Shown: one piece after another, positions 48,764 through 58,016 of the stretch | Numbering within the stretch: position 1 is the stretch's first letter | Layout of the letters: every line of letters begins with the position of its first letter | Origin: Nocardia nova NBRC 15556 | GTDB lineage: Bacteria; Actinomycetota; Actinomycetes; Mycobacteriales; Mycobacteriaceae | NCBI RefSeq assembly: GCF_001613005.1 | Contig: NZ_BDBN01000012.1 | Coordinates: 28,853-92,852, forward strand | Direction of reading: 5' to 3' | Length of the DNA stretch: 64,000 nucleotides | Made by a program: the position numbers and the translations under genes | The notes under the pieces: generated by a model | What the model was told of the DNA's origin: nothing | What the model saw: only the letters and a program-made list of their open reading frames with translations | The model's database searches: none

Positions 48764-51700
48764 GTGACCTTGACCTTGCCACCGTGGTTGCCCGAACCGG
48801 TGATGACCTGTGTAGCGGGCCATTTTCCCACCGGCGACGAATCAGCGATGCGCCGCTGCGCCGACGCCTGGGCCGACACCGCCGATCAGTGCCGTCCCAT
48901 GGCCGAACGGCACACCGCCGCGGCCCACACCATCCGGGCCGCCGGGCTCGGGCATACCGTCGACCAGTTCGCCCAACAGCACACAGAATTGGCCGACACC
49001 TGGCGTGACCAGGCCACCTACTGCGACAGCATGGCCAAGCAGTTGTACGAGGGTGCGAACAGCATCGAATTCCAGAAGCTGGTCTGCATCTTCACCGCAG
49101 GTGTGCTGGCGGCACAGTTGATTCGAGACGGGATCGCCTTCGCCGCCGGCGGGGGCCTGCTGGCAATTGCCGACCGGATGGCGGCCGAGACGGCGCTGGG
49201 AATACTCCGCAAAAAGGTGCTCATGTGGCTGGCCGGCGCGGGCGTCAAGGCCGCAGCCGAGCGAGGCCTTCTCGTTCTCGCGCGCAACGCGGTGATCATC
49301 GGCATGGCCCAGGGCGGGCTCGTCAACCTGGCAGCGCAAGGCGTGCAGATCATGCAGGGGCATCGAGACGACATCGATCCGGCGTCGGCCGCAGTGGCCA
49401 TCATCGCAGGCGGTGCCGGCGGCGCGGCCGGCGCTGTCGTCGGTCACGCGGTCGCGCCCGTACCCGCCATGTTCGGCCGCACGGCGGCGCGGACATTCGA
49501 CCGCCTGGCTCCGCATCTCGGCAGCAACATCACCGCAGGCTTGCGTCAGGCTGCCGCCACTCGGGCCGCACGGTTGTTCGCGCACCTCGGTGGAACGGTA
49601 TTCGTCGGCGGAGCGGGCGGAGTCGCCGGCGGGATGGCAGGCGCCGTGGTCTCGCTGGCGGCGACCGGTCAGGCCTTCACGCGCCAGGCTTTCGCGGAGG
49701 GGATCATTCCAGGTTTCGCGGGAGGTTTCCTGGGAGCCGCCGGCGCAGCGCTGCGACACGCGCCGGGTTCGATGCCTGCTGGTGTCCCCGGCACACCGCG
49801 ACCGGAGTCTGGTGCGCCGGCCCGAGTTCGGTGGGTCGACCGGGGGACTCGCGAGAACGTCGCAGCCGTCAATCGACGAGATCCGGCACCGCTGGTTCTC
49901 GCCGCTTCGTCCCGAACACCCGCCCGGGCCGAGGAGCCCGTTGTCCCCGGTGCGGGCGATCACCGGCCATCCGGCCCCGCGCAGCACCCACAGAATTCTC
50001 CGTCTATACCGGGCAGGCAGCGGGTCGCGGCGGCGGTCGCCGAAGAGCTGCCGACGGCGGGCGCGCGTCTGCCCGAACGAGACTCCGGCGCCGAATCCGG
50101 CTCGGCGCGGCGCCCGGATCCGTTCGATCACAACACCGCCCTGCCTTCGGACAAAGAGCACCTGCGCCGGCAGCCCGTCGGCGCGGTGGCCGCCGATCCC
50201 GCGGTGCCGACCCACCCCGGCGGACCCGAACCAGCCCCGACCAAGGCGGATCTCATCACCGAGGGCGCTCGTTCCGACCGCCTGTCACGTGACGATCAGC
50301 TCGATGCATCCGGACCGCGCGACGCAGTTTCCCGTGCCGCCGAACTCTCCTCGCCCGTTTCCTCGAGTACCGTCCGCGCACCGAGTCCACCTGCGCACGA
50401 ACCGGTTCCGGCAGGCGTCGTGGCCGGCGCGGAGCCGAACGCTTTCGTGACCGGCGCAGCGGAACCGCAGCCACCCACCGTATCGACTGCTACACAGACA
50501 CATCAGCCGACCGATGGCGCTGTCGCACCCGGACCGCAGGGGCACGGCAGCACACCCGCTGGGCCGGAGACCGCTCCCGGCACCGCCATGCACAGCGAAG
50601 CCGCGGGCAACGGTCCAGGAGATCACGATCCGCAGACCGCGACGCCCAAGGCGCAGCCGGGCCGAAGCGCCGGTCCGGACCGCGGTCTCGCCTCCGACCC
50701 CCGGCCGCCTGCGGCAACCGGAGCGAGAGCGGAAGCTCGCGAACCCGCAGGGACCGGCGGCGCGCCACCGAAAGCGTCGACGGTCGATACGGCCGATCAC
50801 CCGCCGTCCGGTGGGGTTCGCCCCGCCGAATCGCCCGACCCGGCACCTGGGCGCGAGACACACCGCGCCGCAGCTGATCCCGGCGAGCGGTCACCTGCGA
50901 GCGGCGGTGCCGGCGGTACCAATCCACCGGACGGGCCGCCCGCCGCGTCGTGGTCCGGCGGCGACGACCCCCGCCGGGTCGATCTGGCGGGCATTACCGC
51001 AGGCGATCACGACCACGGGACTCAGGCGGCGGCCACAGTCTCCGAACTGCTGCGCGGGTGGCCGGACACAGGTCCGCACCGGGCTGCGGAGATCACCGAG
51101 ACCGTCACCCGGGCAATCGAATCCGGCGAGGGAACGATCGATCTCAGTGCGGAGATGGTCGTCGCGGATCCCGCCACCGGTGATCGCTCGCTACGCCTGT
51201 CCGTCACCGAGACGGCCGGCGCCGAGCGCCACGCCCTGACCGTCTGGTACTTCGACGAGAAGCCACCGGCACTCGCCCACAACGCCGAGGGCAAACCGGT
51301 CATCCCGTTCCCCGACCGGGCCGCACTCGGCACCGAGGAGCCGCGGTTCCCGTACATGCGCCGAGTCGGTGAGGAACGCGGTCACCTCGAGGCCCAATTG
51401 AACCGGGCCGGCTGGCCCGAAGACCACATCGACGCCGCCAAGCTGATCCATACCGAGGTCTATCAGAACGCCGTGGGCCTCAACCCCAGTGGACGGCCGC
51501 CGGTTTCCTATCGTTCGGAAATCGGCCCCGGCCCGGGCGGTCCCCGGTTGCGGGTCTCGGTCACCGACCACATCCCCGGACTACCGCCGGAATACGATCC
51601 TGCCAACCCGACGGCCGTGGACAAGGAGAGCTCCCGCGGCGGCCTGCTACGAGCCGAACTCAGCCACAACACCGGAATCGACGAACACCCCGACGGCAGT

Positions 51701-53371
51701 AAGTCGATCTGGTTCGAACTCGACCGCTCCGAACCGGTCCCGGAACGCGAACCGGACCTCTCCCAATTCGGCGATCTGTCGGACCTGGGTGACCTTTCGG
51801 AGCTTGGGCTCGAACTCGACCCCACCGGTGAGATGGCGAGCGACCGAATCGATGCACACGAGGCGTCCGCGCCGGGCGAATTCACCGTCCCGCGAGCACT
51901 CGGTGAAGACGCTGCCGCAACCGCTGCGTGGGACTGGCTCGGCGAGCAGATGCCCGGCTGGCCGCCCGGGCGAGTCGACGACGCTGGTCTCACATTGGCC
52001 GATGCGGTCGCTCACGCAGTCGATTCGACCGATGGCCCGGTCCGGGTCACCGCAGAGCAGACCGGCACCGGCGCCGATCGGGTCCTGCACATCTCGGTTC
52101 TCGACACCGGGACCGTCCCGCACCCGGAATCCGTCCTCGGGGATGCTGTACACGGCCGTCTCGACAGCAGATTACGACCGGACGACGAGTCCGGCTGGAC
52201 CAGAGAGCTCTCGTTCTCGATCCATGAGACCCCACCGCTGCCGCAGTGGCTGCACGATGCGATCGCCCCGGTACGCCACCTCGTGGTCAACGACGGTAAC
52301 GGCACAGCCCTCGCAGTCGGCCCCAAGCAGTTCCTGCAGATGGCGAAAGCGCTGGCGCCCCATGTCGATCCGGCGCACCTGGATGTTGCCGCTGAGAACA
52401 TTCACGCCGAGTTGAAACATGCGGGCCGAGTGAACTATTCACGTCTGAACAATGGGAAATCCGACTTCGAACCCGCGATTGTTCAGCTGCGGGCAGGTGA
52501 GCCGCCGATCGAAATCGAGGTGTATCCGTTCTGGGCCAACGATCTACGCAACAGCATGCGCGAACTCGGCCTCACGGGCCGCGGTGACGCGACGGTGCGA
52601 CTGGACGACCTCGCCGACGCTATGAGCGAACAGCGCGCGCTGCACCGAGCAGCGAGAGAGCAAGCGGCCGCCGCGGACCGAGCCGACCGACTCGTCCGCA
52701 CGATCCGAGAGCAGGCCGGCCTACCCCCGGAACAGGAACACGGCGACGTTCGCGAGAAACGCGGGCGCGAGTTCCGCCAAATGGACGATATGAACCACCG
52801 GCGTCTGGGACCGGACTACCCGTCGTTCGCCGGGGAAGGAGCACCCGCAGCACGTGGGCCGGTACGCAACGAGCCGACGGCAGATCTGGCCGCACTGTTG
52901 AACGATGTCGGAAATGCTCCCGGCGGATCTCGCCTCGTCGTCGGCGGGGGCCATCTCTACCGACCGGCCGAGGCCGGCGAAGTCTTCGTCAACGCGGGAC
53001 CGCATGCGCACCCGGATCTGCTGGCCGATGTCCGCGACCTATCCGCGCTGCCGAGCGGAATATTCGATGAGATCTACTACGAACGAGTGCCGGCGCAGTA
53101 CCTGCCGGATGCGGTGCCCGAGCTCTACCGGGTGCTGAAACCAGGCGGTAAGCTCCTCGTCTCGACCGGAATCGCCGGGATATCGTCGGGCGACAGCCGT
53201 GCGGCGGCGCTGTACCGGTTGCGTGACTGGGGGTTCGAAGACATCCGATACACCATCGCCCGAGACGACCTGCACGATGCCGAGGCTCGCCCCAACGACT
53301 GGTACGAGATTACAGCGACGAAATCCCTTCAACCTCCACCGGACCGCCCGGTTCTGCGGCTTCGGCGATGA
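48764..53371 (+). CDS. Giant WXG100-type polymorphic-toxin-like protein with three GHKL-like segments and a methyltransferase-like C-terminus
   Basis: A 1535-residue protein. Residues 1-100 resemble the WXG100-like N-terminal domain of CpnT-type proteins (LPPWLPEPVMTCVAGHFPTG, DAWADTADQCRPMAERHTAA). Residues about 105-330 are hydrophobic and glycine-rich. Residues about 330-740 are a disordered Pro/Ala/Gly linker. Three segments then resemble RsbW/GHKL ATPase-type folds: about 747-830, 870-985 (clearest: HTEVYQNAVGLNPSG, ending SIWFELD) and 1048-1150. Residues about 1375-1520 resemble a methyltransferase (VVGGGH, FDEIYYERVPAQYLPDAVPE, LKPGGKLLVSTG at 1458-1469). It is probably exported by a type VII system. 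GTG 48764 lies 18 bases after the previous stop. Activity is not established. Confidence 0.72.
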   Translation: MTLTLPPWLPEPVMTCVAGHFPTGDESAMRRCADAWADTADQCRPMAERHTAAAHTIRAAGLGHTVDQFAQQHTELADTWRDQATYCDSMAKQLYEGANSIEFQKLVCIFTAGVLAAQLIRDGIAFAAGGGLLAIADRMAAETALGILRKKVLMWLAGAGVKAAAERGLLVLARNAVIIGMAQGGLVNLAAQGVQIMQGHRDDIDPASAAVAIIAGGAGGAAGAVVGHAVAPVPAMFGRTAARTFDRLAPHLGSNITAGLRQAAATRAARLFAHLGGTVFVGGAGGVAGGMAGAVVSLAATGQAFTRQAFAEGIIPGFAGGFLGAAGAALRHAPGSMPAGVPGTPRPESGAPARVRWVDRGTRENVAAVNRRDPAPLVLAASSRTPARAEEPVVPGAGDHRPSGPAQHPQNSPSIPGRQRVAAAVAEELPTAGARLPERDSGAESGSARRPDPFDHNTALPSDKEHLRRQPVGAVAADPAVPTHPGGPEPAPTKADLITEGARSDRLSRDDQLDASGPRDAVSRAAELSSPVSSSTVRAPSPPAHEPVPAGVVAGAEPNAFVTGAAEPQPPTVSTATQTHQPTDGAVAPGPQGHGSTPAGPETAPGTAMHSEAAGNGPGDHDPQTATPKAQPGRSAGPDRGLASDPRPPAATGARAEAREPAGTGGAPPKASTVDTADHPPSGGVRPAESPDPAPGRETHRAAADPGERSPASGGAGGTNPPDGPPAASWSGGDDPRRVDLAGITAGDHDHGTQAAATVSELLRGWPDTGPHRAAEITETVTRAIESGEGTIDLSAEMVVADPATGDRSLRLSVTETAGAERHALTVWYFDEKPPALAHNAEGKPVIPFPDRAALGTEEPRFPYMRRVGEERGHLEAQLNRAGWPEDHIDAAKLIHTEVYQNAVGLNPSGRPPVSYRSEIGPGPGGPRLRVSVTDHIPGLPPEYDPANPTAVDKESSRGGLLRAELSHNTGIDEHPDGSKSIWFELDRSEPVPEREPDLSQFGDLSDLGDLSELGLELDPTGEMASDRIDAHEASAPGEFTVPRALGEDAAATAAWDWLGEQMPGWPPGRVDDAGLTLADAVAHAVDSTDGPVRVTAEQTGTGADRVLHISVLDTGTVPHPESVLGDAVHGRLDSRLRPDDESGWTRELSFSIHETPPLPQWLHDAIAPVRHLVVNDGNGTALAVGPKQFLQMAKALAPHVDPAHLDVAAENIHAELKHAGRVNYSRLNNGKSDFEPAIVQLRAGEPPIEIEVYPFWANDLRNSMRELGLTGRGDATVRLDDLADAMSEQRALHRAAREQAAAADRADRLVRTIREQAGLPPEQEHGDVREKRGREFRQMDDMNHRRLGPDYPSFAGEGAPAARGPVRNEPTADLAALLNDVGNAPGGSRLVVGGGHLYRPAEAGEVFVNAGPHAHPDLLADVRDLSALPSGIFDEIYYERVPAQYLPDAVPELYRVLKPGGKLLVSTGIAGISSGDSRAAALYRLRDWGFEDIRYTIARDDLHDAEARPNDWYEITATKSLQPPPDRPVLRLRR

Positions 53372-53478
53372 CGCCCCGCCGAGGCCCTCCCTTGCCACGC
53401 CTGAGAGGTCGACGCGACGCGCGCATCCTTACTGTGACCACAGAGCGGAACTGTTCACCGACCCGGAGGAGGCGCCTC

Positions 53479-53913
53479 GTGGACCGTTGGGAGCGGGAAG
53501 GGTTGCGGGCCGGCAACAGCGGGTTGCGTAATCAGGTCGATCATCTGCTGGATGCATTCGAGCAGCAGCGGGAGCGGCTGGCCGAGGTGTCTCGGCAGCT
53601 GGAAGATGTTCGGGTGCAGGTCGATTCGTCTGATCACGCGGTGGGGGCGACCGTCGATGCGAACGGGCTGCTGACCGAGCTGCGACTCTCCGCGGCGGCT
53701 TTGCGCGGCGGTCCCGAGAAGCTCGCGAGCACGATCGTCGATACCGTGCGCGCGGCGGCGGAGCAGGCGCGGCGGCGGCACGAATCGCTGACGGCCCCGA
53801 TCGCCGCCGAACTCGACGATCTGGGTGATCTGCCCGATGTCGTGAGCGAGGCGCCGAGCCTGCGCGATATCCGTGCCCACTTCCGCGGCGAGGGTTCGGC
53901 CGCGATCGAGTGA
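53479..53913 (+). CDS. YbaB/EbfC-like protein
   Basis: A 144-residue protein with a long coiled-coil helix (RNQVDHLLDAFEQQRERLAE) followed by a small beta hairpin (GATVDANGLLTELRLSAAAL) and a second helix (LASTIVDTVRAAAEQARRRH), the order of the YbaB/EbfC fold. Such proteins stand beside WXG100-type substrate genes in mycolata, possibly as chaperones, but this role is inference. GTG 53479 follows AGGAGG. It is the last gene of the operon; no separate immunity-like gene is apparent. Confidence 0.78.
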   Translation: MDRWEREGLRAGNSGLRNQVDHLLDAFEQQRERLAEVSRQLEDVRVQVDSSDHAVGATVDANGLLTELRLSAAALRGGPEKLASTIVDTVRAAAEQARRRHESLTAPIAAELDDLGDLPDVVSEAPSLRDIRAHFRGEGSAAIE

Positions 53914-53916
53914 GGT

Positions 53917-54444
53917 TCAGCCGACGTCGCGGCGGAGCCAGGTGACCTCGGCGCCCTCGCCGCCGGTGCGGAAGGGTTCGAGTTCGTCGTCCCAGGCGGT
54001 GCCCAGGGCGCGATCGATGTCGGCGGAGATATCGCCGTGGCGGCCGCGGGCCCGGGCGGCGCGGACGATTTCGCGCAGCCGCATCTCGCCGACCATGACG
54101 TCGCCGTTGGCGCTCATCGCGCCGGTCCACAATCCGAGGCCGGGCACGAAACTGTAGCGTTCGCCGTCGACCCCTTCGGAGGGGTCCTCGGTGACCTCGA
54201 AGCGCAGTACGGGCCAATCCCGCAACGCCTTGGCAATTCGCCCAGCGGTACCGACGGGGCCGACCCAGTCGGTGGTTGCGCGCAGTTGTCCCGCGGCGGC
54301 CGGCTGGGCGGTCCAGCGCAGGGACGCAGGTGATTTCAGAGTGGAGGAAAGCGTCCATTCGATGTGCGGGCACAGCGCGGCCGGTGACGCGTGGATGTAC
54401 ACCACACCACACGTCACATCCGCGAACTGATCAGATGCGCGCAC
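53917..54444 (-). CDS. DUF3145 family protein
   Basis: A 175-residue conserved actinobacterial protein: RASDQFADVTCGVVYIHASP, NGDVMVGEMRLREIV and LGTAWDDELEPFRTGGEGAE are near-invariant parts of DUF3145. The function is unknown. GTG 54444 is chosen because GGAGG stands seven bases before it. Convergent with the YbaB-like gene, three bases apart. Confidence 0.88.
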   Translation of the reverse strand: MRASDQFADVTCGVVYIHASPAALCPHIEWTLSSTLKSPASLRWTAQPAAAGQLRATTDWVGPVGTAGRIAKALRDWPVLRFEVTEDPSEGVDGERYSFVPGLGLWTGAMSANGDVMVGEMRLREIVRAARARGRHGDISADIDRALGTAWDDELEPFRTGGEGAEVTWLRRDVG

Positions 54445-54540
54445 CTGTACACCTCCAGCCTCGACGTCGGACGTCTTCCCCAACATCCCGTCGAGCCCAG
54501 GCGTTGCCCGAGTTTACTGGAGTGCCCGATGTTACGGCTG

Positions 54541-55374
54541 TTACTTTTCGGCCGTGTCGCGAATCTGCTGGATATCGGCGATGACGGCGTCGCTGAGCGT
54601 CGGCCACACCGCTCGGGCCCAATCGCCGAAGTTCTCGTCGCTCAATGCCACACACGCCACCCCGATCTCCGGATCCACCCACAGGAAGGTGCCGGACTGC
54701 CCGAAATGCCCGTAGGTTCGCGGCGAGTTGGCTCCCCCCGTCCAATGCGGAGTCTTGTGGTCGCGGATCTCGAATCCCAGACCCCAATCATTGGGGCGCT
54801 GCGATCCGTATCCGGGAAGCACTCCGCCGACGCCCGGGAATTGCACGGAGGTCGCCGCGGCGAGCATGTCACCGGATATCAAGATCGGGTTCAGCAATTC
54901 TCCGGCGAAACGCAGGAGATCGTTCACCGTGGAGCGTCCGGCGTGCCCGGCGGATCCGGCCAGCACCGAGGATTTCATTCCGAGTGGCTCGAATACCGCC
55001 TGCCGCAGATATTCGGGAAATTCGATTCCGGTCTCGCGCGTGAGGAACTCGGCGAGGACCTCGAATCCGGCGCTGGAATAGATGCGGCGCTGCCCGGGCT
55101 CGGCCATGATCACCGTGGTGTCGAAGGCCAGTCCGGCCGTATGCGCCAGCAGGTGGCGCACGGTGGAGCCGGGCGGGCCGGCGGGCTGGTCCAGTTCGAT
55201 CGCACCTTCTTCGACCGCCACCAGAACCGCGTAGGCGGCAAGGGGTTTCGTGACCGACGCGAGGGCGAACACCCGGTCGAGGTCTCCCTCGGTGCCGACC
55301 ACGCCGTGTGCATCGACGACGCCCGCGGCGGCATGCCGGACGGGCCAGTCGCGAATCTGTTCGAGTGCTCGCAC
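54541..55374 (-). CDS. Serine hydrolase of the beta-lactamase/penicillin-binding family
   Basis: A 277-residue class C-like hydrolase with the S-x-x-K motif in FALASVTKPLAAYAVL, the tyrosine motif YSSAGFEVLAEFL, and the third motif HFGQSGTFLWVDP. No signal peptide, so it is probably a cytosolic esterase or peptidase rather than a resistance enzyme. GTG 55374 is taken as the start, since the frame ahead of it does not resemble the family. Confidence 0.85.
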   Translation of the reverse strand: MRALEQIRDWPVRHAAAGVVDAHGVVGTEGDLDRVFALASVTKPLAAYAVLVAVEEGAIELDQPAGPPGSTVRHLLAHTAGLAFDTTVIMAEPGQRRIYSSAGFEVLAEFLTRETGIEFPEYLRQAVFEPLGMKSSVLAGSAGHAGRSTVNDLLRFAGELLNPILISGDMLAAATSVQFPGVGGVLPGYGSQRPNDWGLGFEIRDHKTPHWTGGANSPRTYGHFGQSGTFLWVDPEIGVACVALSDENFGDWARAVWPTLSDAVIADIQQIRDTAEK

Positions 55375-55424
55375 GGCACCGAGCCTACGAGAAGGCTCCG
55401 AACCCACCGGCCGCGGGGAGGCGG

Positions 55425-55796
55425 CTACGCCGGGCCGTCGCTGCGATAGGGCGCGGCCACCAGTTGCTCGTCCTGACGAGCCAGCAGCGTGCGACGCCGG
55501 GTCAGCTCGGCGATCTGCGTGTCGAGGTGAGACAGGCCCTCCCGCATGATCTTTCGGGTGTGATCGCAGTGCTGTAAGCCCGTGGCGGTCGCACACGGCA
55601 GCAGTTCGCGGATGGCGCTGGTCGGCAGTCCGGCGGCGAGCAGCTCGCGAATGCGGTGCACCCGCTGCGGTGCGTCGTCGGCGTAGACGCGGTAACCGTT
55701 GCCGTCGCGGCGGGCGCTCAGCAGCCCTTGCTCCTCGTAGTAGCGCAGCAGGCGGGTGCTGACGCCGGTGGTGTTCGCCAGCTCGCCGATCAGCAC
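55425..55796 (-). CDS. MerR family regulator
   Basis: A 123-residue MerR protein: LIGELANTTGVSTRLLRYYE and EQGLLSARRDGNGYRVY form the DNA-binding part, then a dimerisation helix (LSHLDTQIAELTRRRTLLAR). One cysteine pair candidate (PCATATGLQHC) might sense redox or metal, but this is weak. It is divergent from an alpha/beta hydrolase gene, with a long-spacer promoter between them. Confidence 0.9.
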   Translation of the reverse strand: MLIGELANTTGVSTRLLRYYEEQGLLSARRDGNGYRVYADDAPQRVHRIRELLAAGLPTSAIRELLPCATATGLQHCDHTRKIMREGLSHLDTQIAELTRRRTLLARQDEQLVAAPYRSDGPA

Positions 55797-55811
55797 TGCG
55801 CCCTCCCGGAC

Positions 55812-55843
55812 TTGACCTTCACACTCATGTCAATCCCTAACGT
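55812..55843 (+). promoter_or_regulatory. MerR-type promoter with 19-base spacer
   Basis: TTGACC (55812-55817) and CTAACG (55837-55842) are separated by 19 bases, the long spacing typical of MerR-activated promoters. The dyad TTGAC/GTCAA (55812-55816 and 55829-55833) lies over the spacer. The hydrolase ATG at 55851 follows so closely that the transcript is nearly leaderless. Confidence 0.6.
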
Positions 55844-55850
55844 CGCCGCC

Positions 55851-56624
55851 ATGACGAACATTTCACTGTCCACATCGGTCACCGGCAGCGGTCCCGCGGT
55901 CGTGCTCGCGCACGGCGCGGGCGGCGGAATCGAGGCCAACTTCGGCTCCCTGATCCCGCTGCTCGCCGAACGGCATACCGTGATCGGCTCCGACTATCCG
56001 GCCGACGACACCGTGCTGACCCTCGACGGGCTGGCCGACGCACTGGTCGAGGAGGCGGTATCGGCGGGCGCCCAGCGATTCCCGATCATCGGATTCTCGC
56101 TCGGCACCGCGGTGGCGGTGCGCGCCGCCGTGCGTCATCCCGATCGGGTCACCGGCTTGGTGCTCGCGGCCGGGCTGGCCCGGGCCGACCATCGGGCCCG
56201 GCTCGTCCTGGATCTGTGGCGCGGCACGCTCGCCGCACGCGACCACGATGCGTTCGCGCGGGTGGTCCTGTTGTCCGGATACAGCGCCGCCTTCACCAAT
56301 TCCCTGCCCGACGAGGTGTATTCGCAGTACCTGGCCCAGATCGCGGCCGGTGTCCCGGGCGGGGCGGCGGCGCAGGCGGATCTGGTCGCCCGGGTGGACA
56401 CCCGCGCCGATCTGCCCCGGGTCGCGGTGCCGACCCGGGTCATCGCCGCGACCGCGGATCTGCTGGTCGATCCCGCCAATTCGCGCGAGCTGGCGGCGGC
56501 CATTCCGGGCGCCGAATACGTCGAGGTAGCGGCGGGGCACGTGCTGATGCACGAGGCGCCGGAGGCGTGGCATCGCGCTGTCCTCGACTACTTCGCGGAC
56601 AGCTCCCGAATCCACGCCGCCTGA
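55851..56624 (+). CDS. Alpha/beta hydrolase
   Basis: A 257-residue hydrolase: oxyanion region VLAHGAGGGIEANFGSLIPL, nucleophile in IIGFSLGTAVAVRAAVRHPD, acid near ADLLVDPANSREL and histidine in AAGHVLMHEAPEAW. The nucleophile elbow is G-F-S-L-G. It is the probable target of the divergent MerR regulator. ATG 55851 is preferred to 55830, which lies inside the promoter spacer. Confidence 0.87.
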   Translation: MTNISLSTSVTGSGPAVVLAHGAGGGIEANFGSLIPLLAERHTVIGSDYPADDTVLTLDGLADALVEEAVSAGAQRFPIIGFSLGTAVAVRAAVRHPDRVTGLVLAAGLARADHRARLVLDLWRGTLAARDHDAFARVVLLSGYSAAFTNSLPDEVYSQYLAQIAAGVPGGAAAQADLVARVDTRADLPRVAVPTRVIAATADLLVDPANSRELAAAIPGAEYVEVAAGHVLMHEAPEAWHRAVLDYFADSSRIHAA

Positions 56625-56689
56625 TCGGTTTCCGATCGGGGTGGACACCGTACGACGCCGCGGCGGTGACCGTTACCATCGGTTGCACT

Positions 56690-57880
56690 ATGGGCGAGGT
56701 TGCTGAGGTACACGGTGAGGTGGCGACCGGTTTCGAGCCGGTCGCGGACGCGTTTCGACGCAACTTCGCCCGGTTCGGCGAGATCGGGGCGGCCGTGGCC
56801 GTCTACGACGGGGACCGGCCGGTGGTGGATCTGTGGGCGGGGTTCCGCGATCGCCGCAGACAGCTGCCGTGGGAGCGCGACACCATGGTTCCGGTGTTCT
56901 CCTCGACGAAGGGGATGACGGCATTCGCCGTGGCGGGTGCCGTCTCGCGCGGAGTCCTCGACTATCAGGCCCCGGTCGCGCAGTATTGGCCGGAATTCGC
57001 CGCACACGGCAAGGAATCGATCACCGTACGGCAGCTGCTCGACCACCGCGCGGGTCTGCCGGTGCTGGACCGGGTGGTGCGGTTGTCCGATATGGCCGAC
57101 CGGGATCGGCTCGCGGAGATCCTGGCCGACCAGAAACCACTGTGGAGTCCGGGCACCCGGCAGGGTTATCACCCGATCACCGCCGGGCTGTATCAGGGCG
57201 AATTGCTCCGCCGCGTCGATCCGCGGCACCGCACCCTGGGCCGCATCTTCGCCGAGGACTTCGCCGGCCCGCTCGCGCTGGACTTCTTCATCGGATTGCC
57301 GGAGGAGCAATCCCTCGATCGCATCGCCACGCTCGCGTCCACCTCCGGCCTGGACGTGCTGCGGTACGAGCGAGACGTGCCGCTGCGCATCGCGATTCAG
57401 ATGTTTCTGCGGCGCGGGCTCACCTATCGCGCCTTGAGCAGCCCCCGCACCGGCGCACCCGAACGTGCCACCCGCCGCGAATTCCTCGGTGTCGAAAGCC
57501 CCGCCGCGGGTGGGGTGGGCACGGCGCGTTCGTTGGCGCGGGTCTACGGCGCGGCGGCGGGGCGCACCGGTGAATTGCCCATCGCACCGGGCATTCTGGA
57601 CCGGCTGGCCACCGCCGACACCGTCGACGACGTGCCCGCAGACGATCTGGTGCTGCTCACCCGCAGCCGCTACCATCTGGGGTTCCGCAAATCGTGTGGC
57701 AGCTTCCGTTTCGGCAGCGACAGGCGCGCGTACGGCACCACCGGTTACGGGGGCTCGTTCGGGTTCGCCGATCCCGCAACGGGTTTGGGTTTCGGCTATG
57801 TGATGAACCGCCTCGGCACCGCCGTCCTCGACGATGCGCGCGCCCGCGCCGTGCGGGAGGCACTACTCCGCTGCGGCTGA
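56690..57880 (+). CDS. Serine hydrolase of the beta-lactamase family (EstB/LipE-like)
   Basis: A 396-residue esterase-type member of the class C fold: FSSTKGMTAFAVAGAVSRGV has the S-x-x-K serine, YHPITAGLYQGELLRRV the tyrosine motif, and GYGGSFGFADPATGLGFGYV the third motif. No signal peptide is seen. Mycobacterial LipE-like proteins have this layout. Substrate unknown. Start ATG 56690 in CACTATGGG has little ribosome-site support. Confidence 0.87.
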   Translation: MGEVAEVHGEVATGFEPVADAFRRNFARFGEIGAAVAVYDGDRPVVDLWAGFRDRRRQLPWERDTMVPVFSSTKGMTAFAVAGAVSRGVLDYQAPVAQYWPEFAAHGKESITVRQLLDHRAGLPVLDRVVRLSDMADRDRLAEILADQKPLWSPGTRQGYHPITAGLYQGELLRRVDPRHRTLGRIFAEDFAGPLALDFFIGLPEEQSLDRIATLASTSGLDVLRYERDVPLRIAIQMFLRRGLTYRALSSPRTGAPERATRREFLGVESPAAGGVGTARSLARVYGAAAGRTGELPIAPGILDRLATADTVDDVPADDLVLLTRSRYHLGFRKSCGSFRFGSDRRAYGTTGYGGSFGFADPATGLGFGYVMNRLGTAVLDDARARAVREALLRCG

Positions 57881-58016
57881 TCACGCCACCGCGCCGACTT
57901 ACCACCACTGACGATGACCTCTTCCGTGCTGTTAACTCACTCTTTGCCGGCAGGTGACCAGGTGTGCGAGCGGATCGCACACACTGTCCGAGCCGGACGG
58001 CGAGGAGAAAGCGCGG

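Noticed and set aside
47511..50474. Possible repeat array or CRISPR in the low-complexity linkers of the WXG100-type genes
   Set aside because: The repetition is only at amino-acid composition level (Pro, Ala, Thr, Gly); there are no regularly spaced identical DNA repeats.
54541..57880. Two beta-lactamase-fold proteins as antibiotic resistance genes
   Set aside because: Neither has a signal peptide, and their motifs fit the esterase-type class C branch rather than secreted beta-lactamases.
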